Shown piece after piece: positions 8,432 through 18,150 of a stretch of 64,000 nucleotides of DNA. The position numbers and the translations under genes are program-made. This stretch comes from Rhodopseudomonas rhenobacensis (GTDB taxonomy: Bacteria; Pseudomonadota; Alphaproteobacteria; Rhizobiales; Xanthobacteraceae). Under the pieces are notes generated by a model, which saw only the letters and a list, made by a program, of their open reading frames with translations, was not told the origin of the DNA and did no database searches. Numbering within the stretch: the first letter of the stretch is position 1; the number at the start of each line of letters is the position of its first letter. The stretch covers positions 58,696 to 122,695 of the forward strand of contig NZ_JACHIH010000011.1 in the NCBI RefSeq assembly GCF_014203125.1. The letters run 5' to 3'.

Positions 8432-10480
8432 ATGGCGGGCCGCACGGCCTTGAAAGCGTCAAGAAAACCCATCAAGTTGGCGGCCTCGGCCGAGGCCCCC
8501 GCGCCTGCCCGTCTTGCTCACCTTCAACCGGATATGTCACTGGCGATGGCCCAAGGAATCAGACGCTTGGGGATGTCGGTCGCGGTCCTGCTCGGCCTGG
8601 CCCTCGTCGCGCTGTTCGCGACCTCGGGCCTGCTCGACCGCGAGGCGCTGCGCGATGCGGTGGAGGCGCAGATCCGGGCGGTCAGCGGCCTGGAGATGGT
8701 GGTCAACGGCGACATCGAGGTCTCGGTGTTCCCGGCCAGCCACGTCTCGTTCCACGACGTCGACCTGAAAAGCCCCGGCACCGACGGCCCGGCGCTGCGC
8801 GCTGCGGTGCTGACCGGCAATCTGCGGCTGCTGCCGCTGTTGCTGCGGCGGTTCGAGATCGCCGACATCGTGCTGTCGCGGCCGAACATCCGGATCGACC
8901 GCGCCGCCGACGGCTCCAGCAACTGGACGCCGTTCATCGACACCCTGACCCACACCATGCGTCCCGGCGCCGACAACCCGATGTCGTTTTCCGAGATCCG
9001 CCTCGAGGACGGCGAGATCAGCTATCTCGACGCGGCCAGCCACGCCGCCGAGACCATCGGCAAGATCGACCTGTCGCTGGCCTGGCCGTCGATCTCGCGC
9101 ACCTTCGCGGCCACCGGGCAGTTCGACTGGCGCGGCGAACGGCTCGACGGCAGCATCAGCGTCAACGACTTTCTCGCCGCGCTGTCCGGCGAGCGCTCCG
9201 GGCTGAAAGTCCGCATCGCCGGCGCCCCGTTGAAGCTGGCCTTCGACGGCGCCATCGCCAATCGCGCCAGCCTGATGCTGGAAGGCACGCTGAGCGCCGA
9301 CGCCGCCTCGCTGCGCAACGCGCTGCGCTGGGCCGGCCAGGAGCCGCCCGGCGTCGGCGGCTTCGGCCCGTTCGCGTTGAAGGCCCGCGCCAGCGTGGTC
9401 GGCCCCCAGGTGGCGCTGACCAACGTCAACATCGAGCTCGACAAGAACGTCGCCGAGGGCGTCATCACCTACGCCAATAACGGCCGGCAGTCGCTGCAGG
9501 CGACGCTGGCCGCCGGCGCGCTCGACTTCACGCCGTACCTCTCGACGATCCGGCTGCTGGCCTCCGGCGCGCGCGACTGGAATCGGCAATTGTTCGACCT
9601 CGGCGCCGTCAATCCGATCGATCTCGACATGCGGATGTCGGCGGCCAAGCTGACGATCGGCTCCTCGACGCTGGGGCGCACCGCGCTCGGCGCCAATCTG
9701 CGCGGCGGCACGCTGGCGCTCAGCATCGGCGAAGCGCAGATCTACGGCGGCATCGCCAAGGGCTCGTTCGGCATCTCGCGGTCGGACACCGTTGCCGACG
9801 TCAAGGCGCAGTTTCAATTCGTCGACGTCGACCTGATGGCCTGCGCCAGCGACCTGTTCGGAGTGCGCAAGCTGTCGGGCCGCGGCAATCTCACCGTCGC
9901 GCTGGAGGCCTCCGGATCGAGCCCGTTCGGGCTGGCGCAATCGCTCGACGGCACCGCGAGTCTCACCGGGCACGACGGCGCGATCACCGGCTTCAACGTC
10001 GAGCAGTTGCTGAAGCGGCTGGAGCGGCGTCCGCTGTCCGGCGGCGGCAATTTCCGCAGCGGCCAGACGCCGTTCGACACGCTGAATATCGGGCTGCGGT
10101 TTCACGACGGCGTCGCCACCGCCGAGGACATCCGCATCGAGGGACCGGCGGCGCGGATCTCGCTGACCGGCACCGCCTCGGTGCCGGCGCGCGAATTCGA
10201 CCTCAAGGGCACCGCCAGCCTGGCCTCGGTGGCCGGCGCCCCGCCCGGCTTCGACCTGCCCTTCGTGGTGCAGGGGCCGTGGGACGATCCGTTGATCTTC
10301 CCCGATCCGGAGAGCCTGATCCGCCGCTCGCCGGCCTCGGCACCGCTGCTCGACGCCGTCAAGGACCGCAAGACCCGCGACGCGGTGCGCTCGGTGCTGG
10401 AGCGCTTCACCGGGCAGAAGAAGGCCGAGCCGGACGCGGCGATCACGCCGCCGGCCGAAGCCGAGCCGAAGCCGAACTGA
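8432..10480 (+). CDS. AsmA-family envelope protein
   Basis: Protein of up to 682 residues with one N-terminal membrane anchor (MSVAVLLGLALVALFATSGL) and a long periplasmic part. After the anchor comes the AsmA pattern GLEMVVNGDIEVSVFPASHV, and the C-terminal AsmA_2 region has LNIGLRFHDGVATAEDIRIE. AsmA-like proteins form long beta grooves that affect outer-membrane lipid transport and assembly. The first 34-38 residues may be untranslated: ATG 8534 or 8546 would put the anchor at the very N-terminus as in relatives, and none of the starts has a strong ribosome site. Confidence 0.85.
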   Translation: MAGRTALKASRKPIKLAASAEAPAPARLAHLQPDMSLAMAQGIRRLGMSVAVLLGLALVALFATSGLLDREALRDAVEAQIRAVSGLEMVVNGDIEVSVFPASHVSFHDVDLKSPGTDGPALRAAVLTGNLRLLPLLLRRFEIADIVLSRPNIRIDRAADGSSNWTPFIDTLTHTMRPGADNPMSFSEIRLEDGEISYLDAASHAAETIGKIDLSLAWPSISRTFAATGQFDWRGERLDGSISVNDFLAALSGERSGLKVRIAGAPLKLAFDGAIANRASLMLEGTLSADAASLRNALRWAGQEPPGVGGFGPFALKARASVVGPQVALTNVNIELDKNVAEGVITYANNGRQSLQATLAAGALDFTPYLSTIRLLASGARDWNRQLFDLGAVNPIDLDMRMSAAKLTIGSSTLGRTALGANLRGGTLALSIGEAQIYGGIAKGSFGISRSDTVADVKAQFQFVDVDLMACASDLFGVRKLSGRGNLTVALEASGSSPFGLAQSLDGTASLTGHDGAITGFNVEQLLKRLERRPLSGGGNFRSGQTPFDTLNIGLRFHDGVATAEDIRIEGPAARISLTGTASVPAREFDLKGTASLASVAGAPPGFDLPFVVQGPWDDPLIFPDPESLIRRSPASAPLLDAVKDRKTRDAVRSVLERFTGQKKAEPDAAITPPAEAEPKPN

Positions 10481-10544
10481 GCGTTGCCGTGCTGGGACCT
10501 GTGCATCTCAGGGGATGCTACGAGCGAACCCGGAGATTCGCATC

Positions 10545-10883
10545 ATGAAGGGCTTTCTGGCCGTGTTCAGCGGCGCATTGTTTCTGGTGTCGGCATGGGT
10601 GGGGGTGCGCGCAGAAATGAGCGCGCGCAGATACTTTCCGCCCTCATTCGCAGATGAGCTTTCGTCGCGATACTTCATGCAATACGTGCTGTTCGATCGG
10701 ACGATACCCCTGGAAATCCGGCGGCGCTTTGCGGTTTCCTCGGCGCTAGCGATCATGGCCTTCGCGGGCTTTGCCGCGGTGGCCTACCTCTCCGACAATT
10801 TTGTCATCGCTGTGCTTTTGCTTCTGATCTCTGGTTACGCGGTCGCGAACATCGTTGTGCAGTGGCGCAGAGCGAGGCGGTAG
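10545..10883 (+). CDS. Small membrane protein of unknown function
   Basis: Not recognised. The predicted product has 112 residues and three hydrophobic segments: one at the N-terminus (MKGFLAVFSGALFLVSAWVG) and two in the C-terminal half, ending in a basic tail QWRRARR. Between them is a soluble loop rich in Arg and Phe/Tyr. Start chosen at the ATG with ggag 9 bases upstream; the frame opens 10 codons earlier. It follows the AsmA gene by 64 bases and is convergent with the polyamine permease. Confidence 0.6.
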   Translation: MKGFLAVFSGALFLVSAWVGVRAEMSARRYFPPSFADELSSRYFMQYVLFDRTIPLEIRRRFAVSSALAIMAFAGFAAVAYLSDNFVIAVLLLLISGYAVANIVVQWRRARR

Positions 10884-10926
10884 CGGACTGTCGGGGTCGG
10901 GCCACCGCCAAAGCCGCGCAACCGTC

Positions 10927-11739
10927 TCACATCGGCGCGGCGCTGTCGGCCCTGGCATTGGACAGCTTCGACGCCAGCGAGGCGACGATGATCAGCAGCG
11001 TGACCGCGGCGATGATCAGCGTGCAGATCGCGTTGATCTCCGGCTTCACGCCGAGCCGCACCTCGGAATAGATCCGAATCGGCAGCGTCGCCGAGCCCGG
11101 TCCGGTGGTGAAGCTGGCGATCACCAGATCGTCGAGCGACAGCGTGAAGGCGAGCATCCAGCCCGCCGCGATCGCAGGCGCAATCAGCGGCAGCGTCACA
11201 GCGACGAAGGCGCGCAGCGGCGTGCAGCCGAGGTCCATCGCAGCTTCCTCCAGGCTGCGGTCGAGCGCGCCCAGCCGCGACTGCACCACCACCGCGACGA
11301 AGCACATCGTCAGCGTGGTGTGGGCGATGGTCACGGTCCAGAAGCCGCGCTCGGCATTGAGCGCCACGAACAGCAACAGCAGCGACAGCCCGGTGATCAC
11401 TTCCGGCATCACCAGCGGCGCATAGAGCATGCCGGAGAACAGCGTGCGGCCGCGGAAATGCCCGCCGCGCGCCAACGCCACCGCGGCCAGCGTGCCGATC
11501 ACCGTCGCCGCGGTCGCAGAAGCCAGCGCCACGCGAAAACTCATCCACGCCGCCGCCAGCATCGCCTGGTCGTTGAAGAATTCGGCGTACCAGCGCGTCG
11601 ACCAGCCGCCCCACACCGTCACCAGCCGCGAGCCGTTGAACGAGTAGATCACCAGGATCACGATCGGCAGATAGAGAAACGCCAGCCCGAAGGCGAGCGA
11701 GGCGATGTTGAAGCGGGAGAGTCGCACGCGCCCCATCAC
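10927..11739 (-). CDS. potI: Polyamine ABC transporter permease PotI/PotC
   Basis: Inner-membrane permease of 270 residues with about six transmembrane helices. The ATPase-contact loop SLEEAAMDLGCTPLRAFVAV is near residue 160 and is followed by the family segment LAFTLSLDDLVIASFTTGPG. It is the second permease of a spermidine/putrescine importer. Its start overlaps the potH stop by 4 bases, and it ends the PotG-PotH-PotI operon. Putrescine versus another polyamine cannot be settled without the binding protein, which is not in this cluster. Confidence 0.92.
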   Translation of the reverse strand: MMGRVRLSRFNIASLAFGLAFLYLPIVILVIYSFNGSRLVTVWGGWSTRWYAEFFNDQAMLAAAWMSFRVALASATAATVIGTLAAVALARGGHFRGRTLFSGMLYAPLVMPEVITGLSLLLLFVALNAERGFWTVTIAHTTLTMCFVAVVVQSRLGALDRSLEEAAMDLGCTPLRAFVAVTLPLIAPAIAAGWMLAFTLSLDDLVIASFTTGPGSATLPIRIYSEVRLGVKPEINAICTLIIAAVTLLIIVASLASKLSNARADSAAPM

Positions 11740-12650
11740 CGCCCGCCTTCCAATTGCCGGCGCTGCAGCCGCTCATAGGCGAGCAGCGGCAGCAGCAAGA
11801 GCGCCAGCAGCAACACCGCCAAAGCCGAAGCCACCGGCCAGTCCTTGTTGGTGAAGAACTCCAGCCACAGCGTCTGCCCGATCATCATCGAGTCCGAGCC
11901 CGCGAGCAGATCCGGAATCACGAATTCGCCGACGATCGGGATGAAGCACAGCAGCACGCCGGCGCCGATGCCGGGCAGCGACAGCGGCCAGGTCACCAGC
12001 CAGAATGCGCGGCGCGGCGAGGCGCCGAGGTCTTGCGCGGCCTCCAGCAGCGACGGCGGGATCTTCGAAAGCGTCGCGTAGAGCGGCAGGATCATGAAGG
12101 GCAGATAGGAATACACCAGGCCGAGCATCATCGCGGAATCGGTCGACAGCCACACCACCGGCGCCGACACCAGATGCAGCCCCAGCAGTATCTGGTTGAG
12201 CAGCCCGTCATGCTGCAGGATGTTGATCCAGGCATAGATCCGGATCAGGAACGAGGTCCAGAACGGGATGATCACCAGCATCATCGCCAAGGCCTGCCAG
12301 CGCCGCGGCAGCCGCGCCATCGCGTAGGCGATCGGATAGCCGATCATGAGCAGCAGCGCGGTCGCGGCGGCGGCGACCGCCAGGCTGCGCAGGTAGGAGC
12401 GCCAATACAGATCGTCGGCGAACAGCAGCTTGAAATTGTCCAGCGACAACGCGGCGAACGCCGCCTGCAGCGCCTCCCAGCCGGCGCCGAGATCGAACAG
12501 CGGCAGATAGGGCGGCTGCGCGATCGCCGCCTGCGACAAACTGATTTTCACCACGAAGCCGAACGGCACCAGGAAGAACAGCAGCATCCAGAGCAACGGC
12601 GCGATCGACGCCAGCCGCGCCGGACGGGTGAACATCCGCCGCGCGCTCAT
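11736..12650 (-). CDS. potH: Polyamine ABC transporter permease PotH/PotB
   Basis: First permease of the importer, 304 residues and about six membrane helices. The PotH signature IIPFWTSFLIRIYAWINIL is near residue 115, and the EAA loop SLLEAAQDLGASPRRAFWLV near 195. Start chosen at the ATG overlapping the potG stop (ATGA), giving MSARRMFTRP; an in-frame ATG 36 bases earlier lies inside potG. The tight overlaps indicate one mRNA and a 1:1 permease pair. Confidence 0.92.
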   Translation of the reverse strand: MSARRMFTRPARLASIAPLLWMLLFFLVPFGFVVKISLSQAAIAQPPYLPLFDLGAGWEALQAAFAALSLDNFKLLFADDLYWRSYLRSLAVAAAATALLLMIGYPIAYAMARLPRRWQALAMMLVIIPFWTSFLIRIYAWINILQHDGLLNQILLGLHLVSAPVVWLSTDSAMMLGLVYSYLPFMILPLYATLSKIPPSLLEAAQDLGASPRRAFWLVTWPLSLPGIGAGVLLCFIPIVGEFVIPDLLAGSDSMMIGQTLWLEFFTNKDWPVASALAVLLLALLLLPLLAYERLQRRQLEGGR

Positions 12651-13792
12651 CGCGGCAACACCACGCAATCGTCGGGCGAAAACCACGCCACCACGTGCTG
12701 GCCGCGGGAAAAATCGTCGACCTCGACGCGGGCCACATTGGCGAGCGTAGCGCGCAACGTCGCGCCGGCGTCGAGCTTCACCGTGTAGCTGGTCAGCCCG
12801 CCGAGATAGCTGAGATCGCTGACCACGCCGTCCCGCCGGTTGAGCCCGGCGGCGGCATCAGCGACCGGGCCGCGGCGCGACAGCCGGATCTTTTCCGGGC
12901 GGATCGCCACGCTGACCGCGCTGTTGATGTCCACCTTCTGCCGCGGCGGCGCCACGCTCAGCGTCGCCGCATCCTGTGTGGTCACGGTCAGCCGATGCGG
13001 GTCCTGCTCGGCCACGGTGCCGTCGAGGATGTTGACGTCGCCGACGAACTCGGCGACCCAGCGCGACGCCGGCGCCTCGTAGAGCTGCCGCGGCGCCGCC
13101 ACCTGTTCGAGCCGGCCCGCCGACATCACGCCGATGCGGTCGGCGACCGTCATCGCCTCGTCCTGGTCGTGGGTGACGATCACGAAAGTAGTGCCGAGCC
13201 GCCGTTGCAGCTCGATCAGTTCGCGCTGGGTGCTTTCCCGCAGCTTCTTGTCGAGCGCCGCCAGCGGCTCATCGAGCAGCAGCAACTTCGGCCTTAGCGC
13301 CAGCGCGCGGGCCAAGGCGACGCGCTGCTGCTGGCCGCCGGAGAGCTGATCGGGGCGGCGATGCGCGAGCCCCTCGAGGCGCACCAGCGCCAGCATTTCG
13401 GCGATCCGCGCCTTGACCTCGGCGCGCTTCAGCCCGGCTCGTTTCAGCCCGAAGGCGATGTTGGCCTTGACGGTGAGGTGCGGAAACAGCGCGTAGTTCT
13501 GGAACATCATGTTGACCGGGCGCCGATGCGGCAACACGGAAGCAACGTCCTCGCCGTCGAGCAGGATGCGGCCGCGGTCCGGCGTCTCGAAGCCGGCCAG
13601 CATCCGCAACAGCGTGGTCTTGCCGCAGCCCGACGGGCCGAGCAGCGCGAAAAACTCGCCGGCCTTGATGTCGAGCGACAGCCCGTCGACCGCTTTGAAG
13701 CCGCCGAATTTTTTCTCGACCGCTTCGATCCGCAGCAGCGGCGCCTGGGACGCCGCTAGAGCTGCGTCGGTCGTGGCATGGTGATCCGTCAT
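12647..13792 (-). CDS. potG: Polyamine ABC transporter ATP-binding protein PotG/PotA
   Basis: ABC ATPase of 381 residues. Walker A GPSGCGKTT near residue 55, Q-loop FQNYALFPH, signature LSGGQQQR and Walker B LLLLDEP are all intact. The C-terminal TOBE region (IRPEKIRLSRR near residue 290) is typical of this importer group. Start chosen at ATG 13792; a TTG 12 bases upstream is unlikely. It is the first gene of the PotGHI operon. No PotF-like binding protein lies within 10 kb on either side. Confidence 0.92.
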   Translation of the reverse strand: MTDHHATTDAALAASQAPLLRIEAVEKKFGGFKAVDGLSLDIKAGEFFALLGPSGCGKTTLLRMLAGFETPDRGRILLDGEDVASVLPHRRPVNMMFQNYALFPHLTVKANIAFGLKRAGLKRAEVKARIAEMLALVRLEGLAHRRPDQLSGGQQQRVALARALALRPKLLLLDEPLAALDKKLRESTQRELIELQRRLGTTFVIVTHDQDEAMTVADRIGVMSAGRLEQVAAPRQLYEAPASRWVAEFVGDVNILDGTVAEQDPHRLTVTTQDAATLSVAPPRQKVDINSAVSVAIRPEKIRLSRRGPVADAAAGLNRRDGVVSDLSYLGGLTSYTVKLDAGATLRATLANVARVEVDDFSRGQHVVAWFSPDDCVVLPR

Positions 13793-13900
13793 CGCAACAG
13801 CCAACCCCCGGCGCCTAGGCTAGCCACGGATCGCGGACGGCTCAACCTTTGCGCCGGCGCAGCCACAGCTTTGTGCTGAACGCGCCGCGAGGGCGCGCCG

Positions 13901-16585
13901 TCAGCTGGCGCGCGAAATCGCCAGCCGCGGGCCGCTGAGCCCGACCAGCCGGGCATATTGCTCGATCGGCGCCGGCTTGCCGATGAAATAGCCCTGCACG
14001 GCGTCGCAGCCTTCGGCGACCAGGAAGTCGAGCTGCTGCTGGGTCTCGACGCCCTCGGCGACGATCGACACGCCGAGCCCGTGGCCGAGCCCGATCACCG
14101 CGCGGACGATCGCCGCGGATTGCGGGTTGTGGCCGAGGTTCATGACGAAGGCGCGGTCGATCTTGATCTTGTCGAACGGGAACGCCTGCAGATAGGTCAG
14201 CGACGAGTAGCCGGAGCCGAAATCGTCCATCGAGATCCGCACCCCGAGCCCGGTCAGCCGGCGCAGCAGCGACAGCCCGCGGTCGAAATCCTCGATCAGC
14301 ACGCCCTCGGTGATTTCCAATTCCAGCCGGCTCGGCTTCAATCCGGTTTCCAGCAGGATGCCATGCACCGCGCTCACCAGATCGCTGTTGAGAAATTGCG
14401 CCGGCGACAAATTGACCGCGATCTGCAGCGGCTTGCTCCAGGAGGCGGCCTCCTGGCAGGCCTCGCGCAAAATCCATTCGCCCATTTCGACGATCAGCCC
14501 GCTCTCTTCGGCGAGCGGAATGAAGTCGCTCGGCGGCACGAAGCCGCGGGTCGGATGAAACCAGCGCGCCAGCGCCTCGAAGCCGACGAAATCCTCGCTG
14601 CCGACCCGGCTGCAGCCGTTGGCCTGCGGCTGGTAGTGCAGCGACAACTCGCCGTTCTTGATCGCGGCGGACAGGTCCTGATGCAGCACGCGGCGGTCGC
14701 GGATCTGCCGATCCATCTCGGGTTCGTACAGGCTGACCGAGCCGCGCAGTTTCGCCTTGGCGCGAAACAGCGCCGCGCCGGCATTGGAGAGCAGCGAGGC
14801 GGCGTCGGCGCCGTTGGCCGGAAACACCGCGACGCCGGTGGTGACGCCGATCCGCACCTGCTTGCCGTCGATCAGGAAGCCGCCGGCCACCGCCTTGGCG
14901 AGCTCGTCGGCCAGATCCAGCGCCGCCGCCGGCTGCGGCCCGTCGATGATCAGCCCGAATTCGTCGCCGCTGAGCCGCGACACCACGCCGCCGCGCGACG
15001 ACAGCTGGATGCAGCGCGCGACCTCGACCAACAGCTTGTCGCCGATGGCGTGGCCGAACACGTCGTTGATCTCCTTGAGCCCGTCGAGATCGACCGACAG
15101 CACGGCGAATTCCTCGGGGGTGTCGCGGCAAGCCTCGATCATCTGCGCCAGCGCCTGCAGGAACGCGGCGCGGTTCGGCAGATCGGTCAGCGCGTCGTGG
15201 TAGGCCATATGCGCCATCCGCGCTTCGGTCTGCCGCCGGTCGGTGATGTCCTCGTGGGTCTTGATCAGATATTGCGGCGCGCCCTCGCCGTCGACCACGG
15301 TGACGCGGCGGGTGAGGAACAGCCGCAACCCGTCCTTGGTGCTGATCGGGTGCTCTTCGGTCATCAGTTCGCCGCGGCGCACCGCGTTGGCGTCGCGCTC
15401 GGCGATCAGCTTAGCTTCCTTGGGATTGAAGATGTCCAGCGCCGACAGCCCGATGGCGTCCTCGCGGCGGCGGTTCAGGATCGTCTCGGCGCCGCGATTG
15501 GCGAACAGATAGCGGCCGTCCTGCGCGCACTGCACGGTCAGCGAGATCGGCACGTTGTCGACCACCAGCTCGAGGAATTTCTTGGTGCTGACCAGTTCGC
15601 GCGACAGCGAGCGCCGCTCGGTGACGTCCTCGAACAGCGCGATCAGGAATTCCGGCCGGTTCTTGTCGTCGCAGGCCACCACGCGCCTGGTGTCGATGAC
15701 GCGGTCGGGGCCGCCGCCGACCTCGACCGTCAATTCGGCGCGCAACGGCTCCGGCGAGGCCAGCGCGGCGCGATCGGCTTCGCTGATGGTGTCGGCGGTG
15801 GCGGCGGAAAACAATTCGCTGGTGCGCCTGCCGAGTATGCGCTCGCGCGGCATCCCGGAGAAATGTTCGAAGGCGCGGTTGGCGAGGATGTAGCGGCCGT
15901 CCTCCATCGACTTCGCCGCGACGCAGACCGGGATGTTGTCGATCACCGACTCAAGGAACTGCTTGGCGGTTGCGAGCTCCCGGGACATCTGCAACTGCGT
16001 GGTGCAATCCTCGTGGGTGGCGATCGAGCCGCCATTGGCGAGCCGCGAGAACTTCACCTGGATCGAGCGGCCGTCGGGCAGATCGGCGATGTGTCCGGTC
16101 GGCGTCGAGGCGGTGCGATAGAATTCGTCGGTGGCGAGATCCAGCATGCCGCGGCTGCGGCGCAGGTCGAGCAGCTGATCGCCGGTGACGATCGCGGCGA
16201 CGTCCGAGCGCTTCAGCCCGTAGATCTGCAGATAGCGGTCGTTGAGGAACATCACCCGGCCGCGGGCGTCGACCATGACGATGCCCTGGTTGAGGCTGTT
16301 CAGCGCGGTTGCGACGAACACGCCGCGGCGATGATGCGCGCTGCGGATCCGGCGCACGCTCGACATCGCCCAGATCGCGATCGAGGCCAGGAACGACACC
16401 GCGATCAGCCCGCCGATCAGCAACTCCCAGATGATCTGGGGATCGAACGATCCGATATAGCTCGCCGGACTGAATTCCGGCGCCGCCATCGCCGGACTGG
16501 AGGTCGGAGCAGTCATCACGAGACAGCCACCAATCGACGCAGCGAGTCGAGATAGGCCGCCCACCTTCCAATTGTTGCCAGCCAT
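13901..16585 (-). CDS. Membrane PAS-GGDEF-EAL cyclic-di-GMP protein
   Basis: Protein of 894 residues. Order: N-terminal segment with one strong membrane helix (IIWELLIGGLIAVSFLASIA), a PAS-like domain starting ALNSLNQGIVMVD, two more PAS domains (each preceded by KxFLExVxDNxP), a GGDEF domain and a C-terminal EAL domain. The GGDEF signature reads SGDEF (RLSGDEFGLI), so cyclase activity is uncertain. The EAL part has EAL in FEALARW, DDFGSGYSSL and EGVET, and looks like an active phosphodiesterase. It probably lowers, or bifunctionally sets, c-di-GMP in response to a PAS signal. A CtrA-like box lies about 115 bases upstream. Confidence 0.92.
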   Translation of the reverse strand: MAGNNWKVGGLSRLAASIGGCLVMTAPTSSPAMAAPEFSPASYIGSFDPQIIWELLIGGLIAVSFLASIAIWAMSSVRRIRSAHHRRGVFVATALNSLNQGIVMVDARGRVMFLNDRYLQIYGLKRSDVAAIVTGDQLLDLRRSRGMLDLATDEFYRTASTPTGHIADLPDGRSIQVKFSRLANGGSIATHEDCTTQLQMSRELATAKQFLESVIDNIPVCVAAKSMEDGRYILANRAFEHFSGMPRERILGRRTSELFSAATADTISEADRAALASPEPLRAELTVEVGGGPDRVIDTRRVVACDDKNRPEFLIALFEDVTERRSLSRELVSTKKFLELVVDNVPISLTVQCAQDGRYLFANRGAETILNRRREDAIGLSALDIFNPKEAKLIAERDANAVRRGELMTEEHPISTKDGLRLFLTRRVTVVDGEGAPQYLIKTHEDITDRRQTEARMAHMAYHDALTDLPNRAAFLQALAQMIEACRDTPEEFAVLSVDLDGLKEINDVFGHAIGDKLLVEVARCIQLSSRGGVVSRLSGDEFGLIIDGPQPAAALDLADELAKAVAGGFLIDGKQVRIGVTTGVAVFPANGADAASLLSNAGAALFRAKAKLRGSVSLYEPEMDRQIRDRRVLHQDLSAAIKNGELSLHYQPQANGCSRVGSEDFVGFEALARWFHPTRGFVPPSDFIPLAEESGLIVEMGEWILREACQEAASWSKPLQIAVNLSPAQFLNSDLVSAVHGILLETGLKPSRLELEITEGVLIEDFDRGLSLLRRLTGLGVRISMDDFGSGYSSLTYLQAFPFDKIKIDRAFVMNLGHNPQSAAIVRAVIGLGHGLGVSIVAEGVETQQQLDFLVAEGCDAVQGYFIGKPAPIEQYARLVGLSGPRLAISRAS

Positions 16586-16700
16586 AAACCACCCGGGTAT
16601 TTACGCCTGGAGAATTACGCGGAACGAGTGTGAATCGCGTAAACGTGCGATGATACAACCGTATCAGAGGGCATAAATTCAGCTGATTGCCGTGACGTGG

Positions 16701-16717
16701 TTAATGCATTGCTAACC
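16701..16717. promoter_or_regulatory. CtrA-like box between divergent genes
   Basis: TTAA, 7 bases, CTAACC on the plus strand (TTAG, 7 bases, TTAACC on the minus strand). This is one mismatch from the alphaproteobacterial CtrA consensus TTAA-N7-TTAA(C). It lies between the divergent GGDEF-EAL and FAD oxidase genes, about 115 bases from the former start. Spacing and sequence fit; binding is inferred. Confidence 0.35.
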
Positions 16718-16810
16718 GCTTGCCGATTGCCTTGAAATGAGGCGCTGCGGGAGCGGCGCGGGCACTCGGCGAGCGCGGCAATGCGCAACGTCTGGCTTGA
16801 TGGACTGCCA

Positions 16811-17929
16811 ATGGACAGTGTGGAATGCGTCGTGGTCGGCGCCGGGGTGGTGGGACTCGCGATCGCGCGGCGCCTGGCGCGCGCCGGGCTCGAGGTGATC
16901 GTGCTGGAAGCCGCCGAAACCATCGGCACTGTCACCTCGTCGCGCAACAGCGAGGTGATTCACGCCGGAATCTATTATCCGTCGGGCAGCCTGATGGCGC
17001 GGCTGTGCGTCAGCGGCCGCCGCGCGCTTTACGATTACTGCCGCGACCACGGCGTGCCGCACCGCGCCTGCGGCAAGCTGATCGTCGCCACCGCGGCGGC
17101 GGAAGTCGACAAGCTGCAATCGATCCGCGCCCACGCCGAATGCAACGGCGTCGACGACATGCAGGCGCTGGACGCCGATGCGGCGCGCGCGCTGGAGCCG
17201 GCGCTGCAGTGTGCCGCCGCGCTGTTGTCGCCGTCGACCGGCATCATCGACAGCCACGCGCTGATGCTTTCGCTGCGCGGCGACGCCGAAGACGCCGGCG
17301 CGGCGCTGGCGTTTCATGCGCCGCTGTTGCGCGCCCGGGTGATCGCCGACGGCTTCGAACTCGACGTCGGCGGCGACGCCGCGATGACGCTGCAATGCCG
17401 GCTGCTGATCAACGCCGCCGGACTTGCCGCCTGCACGGTGGCGCGCAACATCGATGCGATGCCGATCGACCGCATCCCGCCGGCCTATTACGCCAAGGGC
17501 AATTACTTCAGCTGCGGCGCGCGGGCGCCGTTCAGCCGGCTGATCTATCCGGTGCCGGAGCCCGGCGGGCTTGGCGTGCATCTGACGTTGGATCTCGCCG
17601 GCCAGGCCAGGTTCGGTCCGGACGTGGAATGGATCGACAGCATCGACTATCGCGTCGATCCGGCGCGCGCCGAACGGTTCTATCCGGCGATCCGCCGCTA
17701 TTGGCCGGGGCTGCCGGACGGCGCGCTGATGCCCGGCTATTCCGGCATCCGGCCGAAGATCGTGCCGCGCGCGGTGGCGGTGCAGGACTTTATGATTCAG
17801 GGCGCCGCGCAGCACGGCGTCGCCGGGCTGGTCAATCTGTTCGGCATCGAATCGCCGGGGCTGACCTCGTGCCTGGCGATCGCCGACCTGGTCGGCGATC
17901 TCGCCACCAGTACGGCTGAGGCCGCGTGA
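16811..17929 (+). CDS. FAD-dependent oxidoreductase of the LhgO (L-2-hydroxyglutarate oxidase) type
   Basis: DAO-type flavoprotein of 372 residues. The dinucleotide-binding motif [17 protein letters not shown] opens the protein. The family hallmark [21 protein letters not shown] near residue 45 aligns with L-2-hydroxyglutarate dehydrogenases, and the C-terminal FAD-contact region is [17 protein letters not shown]. It likely oxidises a 2-hydroxy acid and passes electrons to quinone or oxygen. Start chosen at [12 protein letters not shown], which puts the FAD motif at the usual distance; ATG 16781 in frame is possible. The true substrate is not shown. Confidence 0.85.
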   Translation: MDSVECVVVGAGVVGLAIARRLARAGLEVIVLEAAETIGTVTSSRNSEVIHAGIYYPSGSLMARLCVSGRRALYDYCRDHGVPHRACGKLIVATAAAEVDKLQSIRAHAECNGVDDMQALDADAARALEPALQCAAALLSPSTGIIDSHALMLSLRGDAEDAGAALAFHAPLLRARVIADGFELDVGGDAAMTLQCRLLINAAGLAACTVARNIDAMPIDRIPPAYYAKGNYFSCGARAPFSRLIYPVPEPGGLGVHLTLDLAGQARFGPDVEWIDSIDYRVDPARAERFYPAIRRYWPGLPDGALMPGYSGIRPKIVPRAVAVQDFMIQGAAQHGVAGLVNLFGIESPGLTSCLAIADLVGDLATSTAEAA

Positions 17930-18054
17930 ATTCTGAAGAGTTTGAGTTATGAAAGGGAAGTGCGCGAGCCGCGTTGGAAAAGTGTCGTCGGTGAAAGCTG
18001 CCAGGCCCGGCGACAAGATGTCGAGGCGGCGCTTTTGGCTTGCCCGATGCGAGG

Positions 18055-18099
18055 TCGCGCAAGTGATGCTGCGGATCACAGATCAGATCACTTGCGCGA
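18055..18099. repeat. Perfect 13-bp inverted repeat with 19-base loop
   Basis: TCGCGCAAGTGAT at 18055-18067 pairs with ATCACTTGCGCGA at 18087-18099; the loop holds a further GATC-ACA-GATC. It stands between the convergent FAD oxidase and DUF465 genes. No T-run follows on either strand, so it could be a weak two-way terminator, a structured RNA or a protein-binding site. Confidence 0.65.
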
Positions 18100-18150
18100 T
18101 AGGTCCGCTGGCGGTGTCCGCCGGACTCTTAGTTGTACGAGATTTCTACT

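Noticed and set aside
13958..16555. 865-codon plus-strand frame opposite the GGDEF-EAL gene
   Set aside because: No domain similarity, His/Arg/Gln-rich composition typical of antisense shadow.
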